Part shown: positions 25,162 to 34,316 of the stretch, piece by piece
How positions within the stretch are numbered: the stretch's first letter is position 1
Layout of the letters: each line of letters begins with the position of its first letter
Source: Natranaeroarchaeum sp042663585
GTDB lineage: Archaea > Halobacteriota > Halobacteria > Halobacteriales > Natronoarchaeaceae
DNA length: 64,000 nucleotides
Assembly (NCBI RefSeq): GCF_042663585.1
Contig: NZ_JBHTAN010000006.1
Coordinates: forward strand, 1,240,001 to 1,304,000
Direction of reading: 5' to 3'
Made by a program: the position numbers and the translations under genes
Notes under the pieces: generated by a model
What the model was told of the DNA's origin: nothing
What the model saw: only the letters and a program-made list of their open reading frames with translations
Databases searched by the model: none

Positions 25162-26001
25162 TCACGCCAGGCCACCTCCGCTGCTGTCCTCCGACCCGTG
25201 TGGCTCCTCGTCGCCGTCTACTGGAGCACCAGCCGTCGTTTCGGGGTCGTAGCCACCGAGATAGGCCTCCTGCACCGCAGGATCCTCGCGAACTGCCGCG
25301 GGTTCGTCGTTCGCGATGAGTTCGCCCTGATTGAGAACGAGGATCCGATCGCTCACCTCCATCACGACATCCATGTTGTGTTCGACGAGCAGGATGGCGT
25401 GGTCGTCGGCCACGTTTCGGATCAACTCGATGATGTCGTCGATACCATCGCTCGACACGCCAGCGGTCGGTTCGTCCAACAGCAACAGATCTGGATCGCC
25501 TGCCAGCGCGATCCCCACCTCGAGATTGCGTTTTTGCCCGTGGCTGAGGTTCGCGGCGACAGTGTTGGACTCTTCAGCAAGACCGACGCGGTCGAGAATC
25601 CGCTGGGCCTCCCGTTCGTAGTTCGAGAGGGAGCCGACGTTCCGCCACAGTCTCCAGGAATCCGATCCGCCGTGGGCCTGAGCGGCCACCCGGACGTTCT
25701 CGAGCACCGTCGACGTCGGGAAAATATTTGTTATCTGGTACGAGCGGTGAATCCCTCGACGCGCGGTTTCGTGAGGTTCGTCCTCAGTGATGTCTTGCCA
25801 TCCGTCGTCGTTATACTCGACTGATCCGGTCGTCGACTGTAGCACGCCCGTCAGCAGGTTGAAAAAGGTCGTCTTTCCGGCTCCGTTGGGACCGATCAGC
25901 GAGCAGAGTTCACCCTTGGCTATCTCGAAGTCGACGTTATCGACGGCGGTCAGTCCGCCAAACTGCTTGGTCAACGCGTTCGTTCGGAGCAGTCCCGACA
26001 T
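25162..26001 (-). CDS. livG: Branched-chain-type ABC ATPase LivG
   Basis: A 279-residue ATPase with Walker A GPNGAGKTTFF, signature LSHGQKRNLEV, Walker B LLLLDEP and the LivG C-terminal dimer segment with AVQEAYLG. An additional acidic tail of about 25 residues follows. It begins two bases after the end of the binding-protein gene. Confidence 0.92.
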   Translation of the reverse strand: MSGLLRTNALTKQFGGLTAVDNVDFEIAKGELCSLIGPNGAGKTTFFNLLTGVLQSTTGSVEYNDDGWQDITEDEPHETARRGIHRSYQITNIFPTSTVLENVRVAAQAHGGSDSWRLWRNVGSLSNYEREAQRILDRVGLAEESNTVAANLSHGQKRNLEVGIALAGDPDLLLLDEPTAGVSSDGIDDIIELIRNVADDHAILLVEHNMDVVMEVSDRILVLNQGELIANDEPAAVREDPAVQEAYLGGYDPETTAGAPVDGDEEPHGSEDSSGGGLA

Positions 26002-26003
26002 AC

Positions 26004-27440
26004 CTATCGGAAGTCACACTCCATCTCGTCGGCGTCTACCGGGATCGTGGTTTCGTCCATCGACACGGTGTCGATCGGCTCGGATGGCTGCACCGACGAC
26101 GGCCAGAAGTCGGCCCACTCGTCCTGCGTCGGCGAGGGGTACGCAATAGTCATGTCCGAGCGCGCCTGATTGTTGTACTCCTGGTAGGTGTACCCGCCCT
26201 CACCCTTCGGCGTATCCTGGACGGTCATACCAGTCATCGCGTCGGCGATGTCTGCGCCGTCGGTAGAGCCGCTCTCCTCGACTGCCTGCACGATAGAGGA
26301 GGCCGCTGTGAACGTCCCAGAGGTGAACAGGTCCGGGACGGTGCCGTAGGTGTTAGAGTAGTTTTCGACGAACCAGTCGTTGATCTCGTTATCGTACTGG
26401 TTCCAGTGATAGCGGGTCGTGAACGGCCCCAGTTGTGCATCGCGGAGGTCCTGTTCGGTGAAGTCCTCGCCGATGGTGCTCTCGACCACTGATCCGATAG
26501 CCTGGTTGGTGATCAGTGTCGCGAACCCACCGAACATGCGCAGGCCGTAGTCGCCGGACAGACCTTCGGTGAGGAACGCCGGGAGCGTCACGACCGTGAA
26601 CCCGCCGATGATGGCGTCGGCGTCCGCCTCGACGGCGTTGAGGTAGAAGTCCTCGAACTCGGTGGTTCCCCGCGGGACGAAATCTTCGCCGACGACTTCG
26701 ACGCCTTCCGCTTCGAGTACACTGCGGTAGTTGCTCGCAACGGCGCGCCCGAAGCTGTAGTCCGCAGCGATGATGTACACTTTTTCGGTGTCGGTCTCGG
26801 TAGCGACGTATCGGCCACCGCTCCGGGCATCCATCGCCGTGTTCTCGCTCGCCCGAAACACGAGGTCGCTACAGAGTTCGCCATCGGACGTGACGTCGGC
26901 CGCGGCGGCAGGCCCCGCGATGAACGGGGTATCGGTCTGTTCGACGACCGAACTGATTACGCGGCGCGCCGAACCCGAGTTGGCGGTCCCGAAGAGGAGG
27001 TCGACCTCCTGATCGAGCACCAGGTCTTCTGCCAGCGACTGAGCCTCTCCCGGATCGAAGACCGTGTTCTCGATATACAGTTCGTAGGTCACGTCGCCCG
27101 CTTCGATAGTCTGTTGACCGGCCGTGTCAACATCTAGTGGATCCTCGTCCAGTTTATAACCGAGTCCCGACAGGAAGCCCCAGAGGCTCTGCTGTCCGTA
27201 GTATTCGAGGTCACCTGTCAGCGGCTGTAGGACTCCGATATCGACGGTTCCCTCGGCTTGACCGCCGTTCTCGCCGCCGTTCTCGTCGCCGTTTTCGGCT
27301 CCGTTTTCGTCCCCGTTCTCGCCGCCGTTTTCACCGCCGTTTTCCTCATTGCCCAAACAGCCTGCGAGGGCAAATGCGCCGATCCCACTCGCGGTTCCGG
27401 TTCGTCGTAGTACGTCACGTCGCGTGGTACGCTGTGACAT
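26004..27440 (-). CDS. Periplasmic-binding-type lipoprotein of the Liv importer
   Basis: A 478-residue substrate-binding protein, anchored outside the cell. A Tat signal (TTRRDVLRRTG) leads to the lipobox LAGC with Cys28 as the lipidated residue. A flexible acidic linker of seven ENGx repeats follows, then a type I binding fold beginning DIGVLQPLTGDLEYYGQQ. Relatives bind branched-chain amino acids, amides, urea or aromatic acids, so the ligand cannot be fixed. First gene of the livKGFHM-like operon. Confidence 0.92.
   Translation of the reverse strand: MSQRTTRRDVLRRTGTASGIGAFALAGCLGNEENGGENGGENGDENGAENGDENGGENGGQAEGTVDIGVLQPLTGDLEYYGQQSLWGFLSGLGYKLDEDPLDVDTAGQQTIEAGDVTYELYIENTVFDPGEAQSLAEDLVLDQEVDLLFGTANSGSARRVISSVVEQTDTPFIAGPAAAADVTSDGELCSDLVFRASENTAMDARSGGRYVATETDTEKVYIIAADYSFGRAVASNYRSVLEAEGVEVVGEDFVPRGTTEFEDFYLNAVEADADAIIGGFTVVTLPAFLTEGLSGDYGLRMFGGFATLITNQAIGSVVESTIGEDFTEQDLRDAQLGPFTTRYHWNQYDNEINDWFVENYSNTYGTVPDLFTSGTFTAASSIVQAVEESGSTDGADIADAMTGMTVQDTPKGEGGYTYQEYNNQARSDMTIAYPSPTQDEWADFWPSSVQPSEPIDTVSMDETTIPVDADEMECDFR
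27264..27347 (-). repeat. 12-base tandem repeats coding the ENGx linker
   Basis: About seven imperfect 12-base units encode Glu-Asn-Gly-(Gly/Asp/Ala) just after the lipidated cysteine. Such tracts vary in length by slippage and act as a spacer between membrane and binding domain. Confidence 0.7.
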
Positions 27441-27599
27441 ATAATTATAAACAATGGGTATCTGTTAAAGATGGATGGTTGATATGCAAACCCGTGACTC
27501 AGTTCCCCGACGAGAGTAGCTTCCGAAATCGGTGGCGTATTGACGACGAGTAGCTAGAGACGACATCTGCGAGACGACTACAGATCGATTCCTCGCCCG

Positions 27600-28304
27600 C
27601 TACACATCCAACTCGTCCATCGCGTTGACGACCCGACGAAGCACTTTCCGCTCTGCTCGGCGGACGTTCTTGGAGACGGCGGTGTCCGAGATGTCGAACT
27701 CGTTTGCGAGCATCTGGAGCGTCGCGCCCCGTGGCTGGTCGAAATAGCCCTTCTCGTCCGCAACGGTCAGGGTCTCCCGTTCGGTCTCGGAGAGAACGCG
27801 ACAGCCCTCGAGCAACTCGCCCGCCGCGTCGGCGTTTTCGAGCAGGTCGAACAGGTCGTCGATGTCGAACTTCGATTTGGACTCCACCGTAAACTCGTTG
27901 TTGCGCTCGAGTTCGGCCAGCGCATCGTCGGCGACGGCGGCCTCGTCGAACCCGATCTCCCACTCCTCGCTACCGGACTCGATATGGAACGGGCCGGTGA
28001 TGTAGCCGTCGTTGTCGGTAATGACCCGCATCGCGTCCGTCTCGTCGATCACTGTCCGGATCATCGCCGTCCCGCTGTGTTTCTTGAACAGATCGTACTC
28101 CTGCATATTCGGATGTGATCTGACCGCCGAGAGTCCGGACTCCAGTACGTCCCGATTTTTCGCACTCACGCCCATCCGCGTCTCGAAACTCCGGGTAGCG
28201 GAGTTGAACTGCCACTGGACCGCTCTAAACGTGACATCGTGATCGTCCGTGGTGTCGATGAACGGACAATCGTACTGCTCCATGTCCAGCGTGTAGTCGA
28301 TCAT
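27600..28304 (-). CDS. Bat-type (HTH-10) transcriptional regulator
   Basis: A 234-residue regulator. The last 60 residues contain the HTH-10 pattern (ERETLTVADEKGYFDQPRG, then LQMLANEFDISDTAVSKNV). The N-terminal domain is a haloarchaeal sensor half with few cysteines. It sits between the acyl-CoA synthetase gene and the Liv importer, so it probably controls one or both, perhaps sensing the substrate or its CoA ester. That control is inferred from position only. Confidence 0.85.
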   Translation of the reverse strand: MIDYTLDMEQYDCPFIDTTDDHDVTFRAVQWQFNSATRSFETRMGVSAKNRDVLESGLSAVRSHPNMQEYDLFKKHSGTAMIRTVIDETDAMRVITDNDGYITGPFHIESGSEEWEIGFDEAAVADDALAELERNNEFTVESKSKFDIDDLFDLLENADAAGELLEGCRVLSETERETLTVADEKGYFDQPRGATLQMLANEFDISDTAVSKNVRRAERKVLRRVVNAMDELDV

Positions 28305-28351
28305 TATTGTTCATCATTTTCATGCGGACGGATAACGGTTCGGGGTGAAAA

Positions 28352-29992
28352 CTAACTTTCGTCTGGAGAGTTCCCGTACTCCTCCTTGATTGCGGCGCGG
28401 TCCAACTTGGACGGCCCACTCATCGGCATCTCGTCGACGAACGCGAGATGTTTCGGAATCTTGAATCTGGCCATCCGTTCGTTCAGGAACGCTGTGAGTT
28501 CTCCGAGTGTGAGCGGAGACTCCTCTTCGTCCGCCGATTCGAGCGCATTCTCCGCAGGTTCGACGACCGCCTTTCCGACCGTCCCCCACTGCTCGTCCGG
28601 CACGCCGATGACGACTACCTCTGCGACTGCGGGATGGTCTGCGATTACGTCCTCGACTTCGGGCGGGTAGACGTTCTCGCCACCGCTGACGAACATATTC
28701 TTTTTCCGACCTTCGATATGATAGTAGCCGTCTTCGTCACGGCGGGCGAGGTCGCCGGTCGATACCCACCGGCCAGCGCGCCGACCGTCCGCTTCCGGAT
28801 CATCGGCCACGGGGATCTGGTTCTCGCCGAACGTCTCTGCGGTCGCTTCCGGGTTCCGCCAGTATCCCGCCGCGGCGTGAGGCCCCGACAGTTCCAGTTC
28901 ACCGATATCGCCACTTGGGAGCGCCGTTCCCTCCTCGTCGACGACCCGGACGTCCGTATGCATGACTGGCTTGCCCACGGTCTCTACTTTCTCTGGCGCC
29001 GGATCGTCGGGCATCGCGAAGTTGTTCGGACCGCACTCGGTGAGTCCGTAGCCCTGTGAGATATCCACGTTACGGTTGCGCCACATCTGGACGATGGCGT
29101 CACGACAGGGGCCGCCACCGCTCTTGACGAAGCGAAGCGAAGAGAGATCGGTCTCTTCCCATTCGTCGTGACGGGCCATCGCCCGGAGTACGGCGGGAAC
29201 CGCGACGAGAACCGTCGCATCGCGCCGATCGACCTGTCGGAGAACGCGCCCGGGTTCGACCTCGCGGTCGATAGTGATCGTCGCCCCGATATTGAAGAAG
29301 GGTAGCGAAAGGACGTTCCAGCCCCCGGTGTGGAAGATGGGGAACACCATTGGGGCGACGTCGTCGGGACGTAACCCCCAGGCAGTGATCGTGTTAAACG
29401 AGTTCCAGTAGAGCGATCCGTGCGTGATCGTGGTCTCTTTCGGGACCCCTGTCGAACCGCCAGTGTGCAACAACAGGTGCGGGTCGTCGAGCGCTCGCTC
29501 GGCGATCGGAACCGGCGAAGCGTCGGCCGGTAGCCCCTCGCTGTAGACCTCCCAGCCGCCGGCAGGATCGTCGGTTTCGATCTCCCGTACTTCGGGCTCG
29601 GCATCCGACCGAGCAAGTGCGTGCTCGACGCGCTCAACGAACGGCGACTCGATGATGAGTAGTTCCGGTTGGACGAGGTCGAACAGTTCCGCGAGTTCCG
29701 GCGGTGCCAGGCGGTACGACATCGGAGCGAGCAGGGCCCCGATCTTGCCCGTCGCGAAGAAGAGGTCGAACGCCTCGACACGGTTTCGCGAAACGAGAGC
29801 GACTCGGTCGTCGACGTCGACCCCGAGATCCAACAGGAACCGGGCGGTGCGGTTCGCTCGCTCGTCGAGGTCGCCGTACGTGTAGGCGGTGTCGTCCGTC
29901 TCGTCGATGATCGCCGTCCGATCCGGAGAGAGTGACGCCCGACGGCCGCTCCAGTCACCGGTCCACTCGTACGGATCCTGCCCCCAGTTCAT
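28352..29992 (-). CDS. AMP-forming acyl-CoA synthetase
   Basis: A 546-residue adenylate-forming enzyme that activates a carboxylic acid to its CoA ester. Motifs in order are the phosphate loop TGGSTGVPKE, A5 GYGLTECGPN, A7 STGDLARRDEDGY, A8 GRKKNMFVSGGENVYPPEVE and an A10 lysine in GPSKLDR. The start at 29992 overlaps the stop of the hydrolase gene. A longer frame to 30469 is an arginine-rich antisense shadow of the hydrolase. The preferred acid is unknown; medium-chain or aromatic acids are typical. Confidence 0.92.
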   Translation of the reverse strand: MNWGQDPYEWTGDWSGRRASLSPDRTAIIDETDDTAYTYGDLDERANRTARFLLDLGVDVDDRVALVSRNRVEAFDLFFATGKIGALLAPMSYRLAPPELAELFDLVQPELLIIESPFVERVEHALARSDAEPEVREIETDDPAGGWEVYSEGLPADASPVPIAERALDDPHLLLHTGGSTGVPKETTITHGSLYWNSFNTITAWGLRPDDVAPMVFPIFHTGGWNVLSLPFFNIGATITIDREVEPGRVLRQVDRRDATVLVAVPAVLRAMARHDEWEETDLSSLRFVKSGGGPCRDAIVQMWRNRNVDISQGYGLTECGPNNFAMPDDPAPEKVETVGKPVMHTDVRVVDEEGTALPSGDIGELELSGPHAAAGYWRNPEATAETFGENQIPVADDPEADGRRAGRWVSTGDLARRDEDGYYHIEGRKKNMFVSGGENVYPPEVEDVIADHPAVAEVVVIGVPDEQWGTVGKAVVEPAENALESADEEESPLTLGELTAFLNERMARFKIPKHLAFVDEMPMSGPSKLDRAAIKEEYGNSPDES

Positions 29993-30819
29993 GATTCCTC
30001 TGCCGGGGTCGCTATGGGGTTCGAACGGAGAAACTCGTGCAGTCGCTCGGTGACCCACTCGGCATCCTCGAAAAAGAAGAGATGGTGGCCGTCGTCGAGG
30101 ATTTCGAGTCGGCTCTCGGGCAGTTTCTCGTGCAGCAAGTGTGCGTTCTCTACGGGGACGACGCGGTCTTTTTGACCGTGACAGATCAACGTCGGAACGG
30201 TTAGCTCGTCGAGTTCGTCGCTCGTATCGAAGTTCAGCACGCCTGCGGCCTGGGCCTCGCGTGCGGCCTCGTCCGCGTTCTGTTCCAGACGCCAGTCGAC
30301 GATCTGCTCGACGAGTTCCGGCTTCTCCTCGTACAACGAATCCGATACGGCCGGTCGCATGCGGTGTTTGATACGCTCTCGCTCGTCCGCACCCTCCGGG
30401 GCGGCGAACATTTGAGCCTGCGTCTCCTCCGGTATCGGAAGCGCGTCTGGCCCGCCGTGGGTCGTACACAACAGGCCGAGCGTGGCCGTGCGGTCGTAGT
30501 CGAGGGCGTAGCGCTGGGCGATCATTCCGCCCATACTCGCGCCGACGACGTGAGCGTGGTCGACGTCGGCATCGGCGAGAATCGCCTCGAGATCCGCGGT
30601 CATCTCCTGAATCGTGTACGGTCCCTCGGGGGCATCGGAGCGGCCCGTTCCGCGGTTATCCGGGACGATAACGCGATACTCGTCTTCGAGGGCATCGCGC
30701 TGTCGCCGCCACATCCAGCGGCCAGTAGCGAGCCCCTCGACGAGGACGACAGGCTCAGCGTCCGATGGTCCGCTATCCTCGTAATAGAGCGATATTCCAT
30801 CGTTGGTCGTTGTTGGCAT
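29989..30819 (-). CDS. Alpha/beta hydrolase
   Basis: A 276-residue hydrolase fold with the oxyanion region EGLATGRWMW, the nucleophile elbow GASMGG, Asp in GQKDRVVP and His in DDGHHLFF. The pattern resembles 3-oxoadipate enol-lactonase and related ester or lactone hydrolases of aromatic catabolism. It is coupled to the acyl-CoA synthetase by a four-base overlap, so the hydrolysed product may be the acid that is then activated. Confidence 0.85.
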   Translation of the reverse strand: MPTTTNDGISLYYEDSGPSDAEPVVLVEGLATGRWMWRRQRDALEDEYRVIVPDNRGTGRSDAPEGPYTIQEMTADLEAILADADVDHAHVVGASMGGMIAQRYALDYDRTATLGLLCTTHGGPDALPIPEETQAQMFAAPEGADERERIKHRMRPAVSDSLYEEKPELVEQIVDWRLEQNADEAAREAQAAGVLNFDTSDELDELTVPTLICHGQKDRVVPVENAHLLHEKLPESRLEILDDGHHLFFFEDAEWVTERLHEFLRSNPIATPAEES

Positions 30820-30967
30820 ACCTCTAGAAACGTCTACTACGAACAAAGTATCTCACGTTCGAGTATCAACCCGTAGTCGCAACGTTTGCGGTCGGAATTC
30901 GATGTCGCAGCGCTCATAGCCCGGACGTGGCGAAGGTTTTCTGCGGTTTGGACGCGTAGTACTGGAT

Positions 30968-31093
30968 ATGACACACGATACCCCCCACGACACCAGCGAG
31001 CAACTCCGGTGGTGTGAGAACTGTCGACTCAACGTCGTGCCGTCGACGAGCGAGTCCGGCCCCGAGTGCCCGTCCTGTGGCACCGACCTCTAA
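30968..31093 (+). CDS. 41-residue zinc-ribbon protein
   Basis: A short frame with two cysteine pairs, CENC and CPSC, spaced by about 20 residues: the fold of a lone rubredoxin-like or zinc-ribbon knuckle. The N-terminus is His/Asp-rich. Very small zinc proteins of this type are common and functional in haloarchaea. It is orphaned between divergent and convergent neighbours. Confidence 0.65.
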   Translation: MTHDTPHDTSEQLRWCENCRLNVVPSTSESGPECPSCGTDL

Positions 31094-31112
31094 TCACGAC
31101 GTCGGACAGTAC

Positions 31113-32000
31113 TCAGACGAACTCGGGGTCCGGAATCTCTTCGTCCTCTGCTCTTTTCCAGGAATGCTGTGGCTCCCAGTCTAGCATCGACTCGGCTTTC
31201 GCCGTCGAAAACGCCGACTCCTCGCCGGTGAGTTCGCACTGCTCCGGGAGTTCACCGTACCCGGCCTCGATAGCATCCTCTGTGTCGATGCCGAGGAAGT
31301 TGTCCGGACCGAACGCGTTGAGAATTTCGTGTCCCTCGATATCAGCCGCCAGCGCCGCCTCGACCATGGAGACGACGTCCCGAACGTCGATGTACGACCA
31401 GAAGTTCCCGTTCCGATCCGCGTCGTCGACGTCGAACGCCTCCCGGATCTCGGTGATCTGATAGCGGCCGGGATACTGGATCCAGGTCGGACGGATCGAG
31501 ACGACGGAGACGTCGAACGCGTTCGTGACCCGCTCGGCCGCGGCCTCTCCGGCTATCTTCGACGTTTCGTAGCCGTTCCACGGCGCGACGGGATGGGCCT
31601 CGTCGATGGGGAAGTACTCCGGTAACTCCGGGTCGGGCCAGTGTGTGCCGTAGACCGTTTCGCTGGACGCCCAGACGACGTCCGCGCCAGCACGGCCGGC
31701 CGCTTCCAGCACGTGGAAGGTACTGACGATGTTGTTCTCGAAGACGTTTCCACCCGCGTGGTCTTCCTCGTGAGGGATGTTACCGAAGTGGACGACAGCA
31801 GTGGGATCCGCATCCAGTATCGTCTCCCAGACCGCTCCCTGATCGGTGAGGTCGACGTTCTGGAAGTTGACCCCCTCCACGGCTGTCGACTCGGGGAGCG
31901 TCTGATCGAGTGCGACGATCTCGTACTCCTCGCGAAGCGATTCGACGATCCAACTGCCGGATTTGCCGAGCGCCCCGGTGACGACGACTGTCTCAGTCAT
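31113..32000 (-). CDS. NAD-dependent epimerase/dehydratase family protein
   Basis: A 295-residue extended short-chain dehydrogenase. The Rossmann glycine motif is VTGALGKSGSWI and the catalytic pair is YETSK in PWNGYETSKIAGE. Residues such as SSETVYGTHW form the active-site serine region. The ATG at 32000 restores the Rossmann strand to the N-terminus. Substrate probably a nucleotide sugar or uronate-type sugar, unconfirmed. Confidence 0.85.
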   Translation of the reverse strand: MTETVVVTGALGKSGSWIVESLREEYEIVALDQTLPESTAVEGVNFQNVDLTDQGAVWETILDADPTAVVHFGNIPHEEDHAGGNVFENNIVSTFHVLEAAGRAGADVVWASSETVYGTHWPDPELPEYFPIDEAHPVAPWNGYETSKIAGEAAAERVTNAFDVSVVSIRPTWIQYPGRYQITEIREAFDVDDADRNGNFWSYIDVRDVVSMVEAALAADIEGHEILNAFGPDNFLGIDTEDAIEAGYGELPEQCELTGEESAFSTAKAESMLDWEPQHSWKRAEDEEIPDPEFV

Positions 32001-32089
32001 AGTCTTCAATGGCGGGTCGCCCACTTAATGACTGGTCCCAGTGGCAGGGGTGGCAACCGCGGCGTAACGGAACCGGTTCGCGGACCGTC

Positions 32090-32842
32090 TCAGCGTCCGA
32101 TCGTTCCTGCGGTCGTAACCGGTGCATCCGGATCGATCAGGAACGCGACCAGCACCGTCTCGGTCGTGGCGGTAACCCCCAGTTCGTCGCCATCGACGAG
32201 CAGTCCGCTCTCAGTCTCGCCGAAATGGGTATCGCCAGCCATGACTGCCCCCTCGAACACGTAGAAGTACGTATCCCATCCCGTCTTGGAGGGGAGGTCC
32301 ACCGTGGCGTTGTTGCTGAGATGCGCGTCGTAGAAGTGGACCTCGTTCCGAACAGAAAGAGGCGCGACAGAGCCCTCCGGACCGAAGAGATGTCGCCATT
32401 CGTCGAGGGTTGGGTCCGGAACAGGTTCGTGCTGAATCGTCGGCGCGAGGTCGAGACTGTGCGGCCGAACGAAGATCTGTAGCATTCTGAGCGGGGGATC
32501 CTCTGCAAGCGTGCGTTCCTCGTGCCAGAAGCCGCTTCCAGCGTTCATCACCAGCAGGTGTTCGGGATCGGTGATCAGTTCGTTCCCCTCGCGGTCGTCG
32601 TGACGCATCACGCCGTCAGGTACCCAGGAGATGATCTCCTCGTTGTGATGTTGGTGCATCGGGATGAATGTGTCCGGATCCATGAACGACTCGACGACGG
32701 TCGCCAGGGGGCCGTAGCCGTGGTCGCCGTGGTCGGGGAGGTTCTGTCCGGGGAAATTGAAATGGATACGGAACTGTCCCTGGTTCTGAGAGATATCCGT
32801 TCGGGGAGCCTTGTGGAGGTTGGCCGTCGGTTCGGAGTTCAT
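32090..32842 (-). CDS. Pirin family bicupin
   Basis: A 250-residue protein of the pirin family. The N-terminal cupin holds the metal ligands in PMHQHHNEE and the following MRHDD, and a second cupin-like half contains YVFEGAVMAGDTHFGETESG. Pirins may be quercetinase-like dioxygenases or redox regulators. No neighbour narrows the role. Confidence 0.85.
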   Translation of the reverse strand: MNSEPTANLHKAPRTDISQNQGQFRIHFNFPGQNLPDHGDHGYGPLATVVESFMDPDTFIPMHQHHNEEIISWVPDGVMRHDDREGNELITDPEHLLVMNAGSGFWHEERTLAEDPPLRMLQIFVRPHSLDLAPTIQHEPVPDPTLDEWRHLFGPEGSVAPLSVRNEVHFYDAHLSNNATVDLPSKTGWDTYFYVFEGAVMAGDTHFGETESGLLVDGDELGVTATTETVLVAFLIDPDAPVTTAGTIGR

Positions 32843-32998
32843 CTACCACTACTCGGGCAGAGAGCTACATATGTTTGCGGTCACTGAGCAACCGAACCCA
32901 TTCGATTTCAACCGACCAATCGTCGTCCGTGTCGGCGGCGCGGTCGCGGACCGATCCGAGAGTCTACAGGCAGTTCGAGGCGAGTGCCTCGGGGTCGT

Positions 32999-33042
32999 AC
33001 GGAAATCTACGATTTCCGTGATGAGGAGACGCTCCGCGTCTC
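32999..33042 (+). repeat. Two tandem perfect hairpins
   Basis: ACGGAAATC and GATTTCCGT (32999-33019) form a 9-base stem with a TAC loop; six bases on, GAGACGC and GCGTCTC (33026-33042) form a 7-base stem with a TCC loop. The pair stands at the edge of a non-coding stretch and resembles ends of IS200/IS605-type elements, though no transposase frame remains. Confidence 0.55.
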
Positions 33043-33359
33043 GAACCACTTGACCCCGAGGGTGAAGCCGACACGAACTTTTAACAGACCACGTTTCGTC
33101 GTAGAAGGACAGTCAGAGAACCCAGAAAGACGGATTAACGACCTTAATCTAATGCTGACTGAGCAAACGGTTTGGAAACGTGGCCCCTCTCAAAATCCAC
33201 CACTGGTGGTGCGACGGGGGTTTCAACGGGGGCTGGTGGAGGCCCCGACCTTCACGGACGCTGTGGTGCGTTCGGGTGTTAATTCCAGCCGATCCTGAAA
33301 CAGCAGGGGAGGTCGAGGGGAATTAAATTCGCCTGCGGGCGTGGTGCAGACCCAAAACG
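33043..33359. other. Non-coding stretch between the hairpins and the queuosine transporter
   Basis: Only patchy, mutually incompatible short frames occur, with a GC-rich block around 33190-33250 rich in GGTGG and GGGGG words. No intact gene. It may be a decayed insertion element between the hairpins at 33000 and 33360. Confidence 0.4.
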
Positions 33360-33394
33360 GTGAAGCCTCGGGCCTTGCCCCCGAGGTACTTCAC
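33360..33394. terminator. Extended inverted repeat at the end of the transporter gene
   Basis: GTGAAG + CCTCGGG pairs with CCCGAGG + TA + CTTCAC around a seven-base loop. It overlaps the stop codon of the minus-strand transporter gene, so it could act as its terminator. Its length also fits the terminal hairpin of an IS element. Confidence 0.5.
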
Positions 33395-34053
33395 GAGGCA
33401 GTTCGGTCTACGGCTTCCGTCACGGCGTAGAAGGGGACGGTATCGAGGAGCGCGACGATCAGTTTGACGGCGTACTGTCCGATCACGATGGAGGCCAGCG
33501 CCCAGCCCCAGGTCGGGGTGCCGCCGAGGCCGAGGGCGGGGAAGACGGCGAAGCCGAGCGTGATGAACACGACCGTATCGACGCCCTGACTGATCGCAGT
33601 CGAACCGCAGTTGCGGACCCACCGGTAGCGACCGCCGGTCCGCGCTTTGAGGTCCGAGAACAGTCGGACGTCGAGATGCTGGGCGATAGCGAGGGCGACT
33701 ACCGATGCGAGGATAATCGACGCCGAACCGCCGAGGGTCTGTGCGAACGCCTCCTGTCCCTCGAAGAAGGGAGCCGTCGGCATCCAGATAGCCATGAACA
33801 CCAGCGCGTACGAGAGCACCAGCGTCAGCACGGTGCCGTTGATTACCGTTGCGGCGTACTTTCGCCCGTGATACTCGACAAGCAGGTCGGAGGCCAGATA
33901 GGCGAGGCCGAACGCGACGAACCCTGCCGGAATGGCGACACCGCCGATAATGGGGAGTTCGAGCCACGTCAACTTCGCCGCGAGCACGTTTGCGAGTACG
34001 ACTGAGCCTGCAAAGACCGCAGTGAAAATCGCTTTCGTATCGTCGACGTTCAC
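33391..34053 (-). CDS. Queuosine/archaeosine precursor transporter (YhhQ/VUT family)
   Basis: A 220-residue protein with about six membrane helices. Family signatures are ANVLAAKL in TM1, SDLLVEYHGRKYA after TM3, and the conserved STAISQGVDTVVFI helix. Bacterial relatives import queuosine precursors (preQ0, preQ1). In archaea preQ0 is needed for archaeosine in tRNA. The GTG at 34053 is the start. Confidence 0.88.
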   Translation of the reverse strand: MNVDDTKAIFTAVFAGSVVLANVLAAKLTWLELPIIGGVAIPAGFVAFGLAYLASDLLVEYHGRKYAATVINGTVLTLVLSYALVFMAIWMPTAPFFEGQEAFAQTLGGSASIILASVVALAIAQHLDVRLFSDLKARTGGRYRWVRNCGSTAISQGVDTVVFITLGFAVFPALGLGGTPTWGWALASIVIGQYAVKLIVALLDTVPFYAVTEAVDRTAS

Positions 34054-34316
34054 CGGTCACCACCTCGGGCGAGGTGGGTGGTGCTGCTCTGAGGTGGTGC
34101 TGTCCTGCCGCAGTCGGACGGTAACTCGTCCGATGCGAGCAGTCTGGAACCAGTTCGGATTGCGAGTACTACCATAGCAACTGGTAAGCCGGTGCTATCG
34201 AAAGAGTGCTTCGATAATACACAGAGCATATCCACAGACGGTCGGCGTCGACAATGCTTCAACAAGAGGGATCGTATGAGTTCGTCTCGCGCGGGAGGCC
34301 GAGCAGTCCGAGTCCC

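Noticed and set aside
28352..30469. Acyl-CoA synthetase extended to a 705-residue frame
   Set aside because: The added 159 N-terminal residues are arginine-rich and lie antiphase over the alpha/beta hydrolase gene; the ATG at 29992 gives the family start and a four-base overlap.
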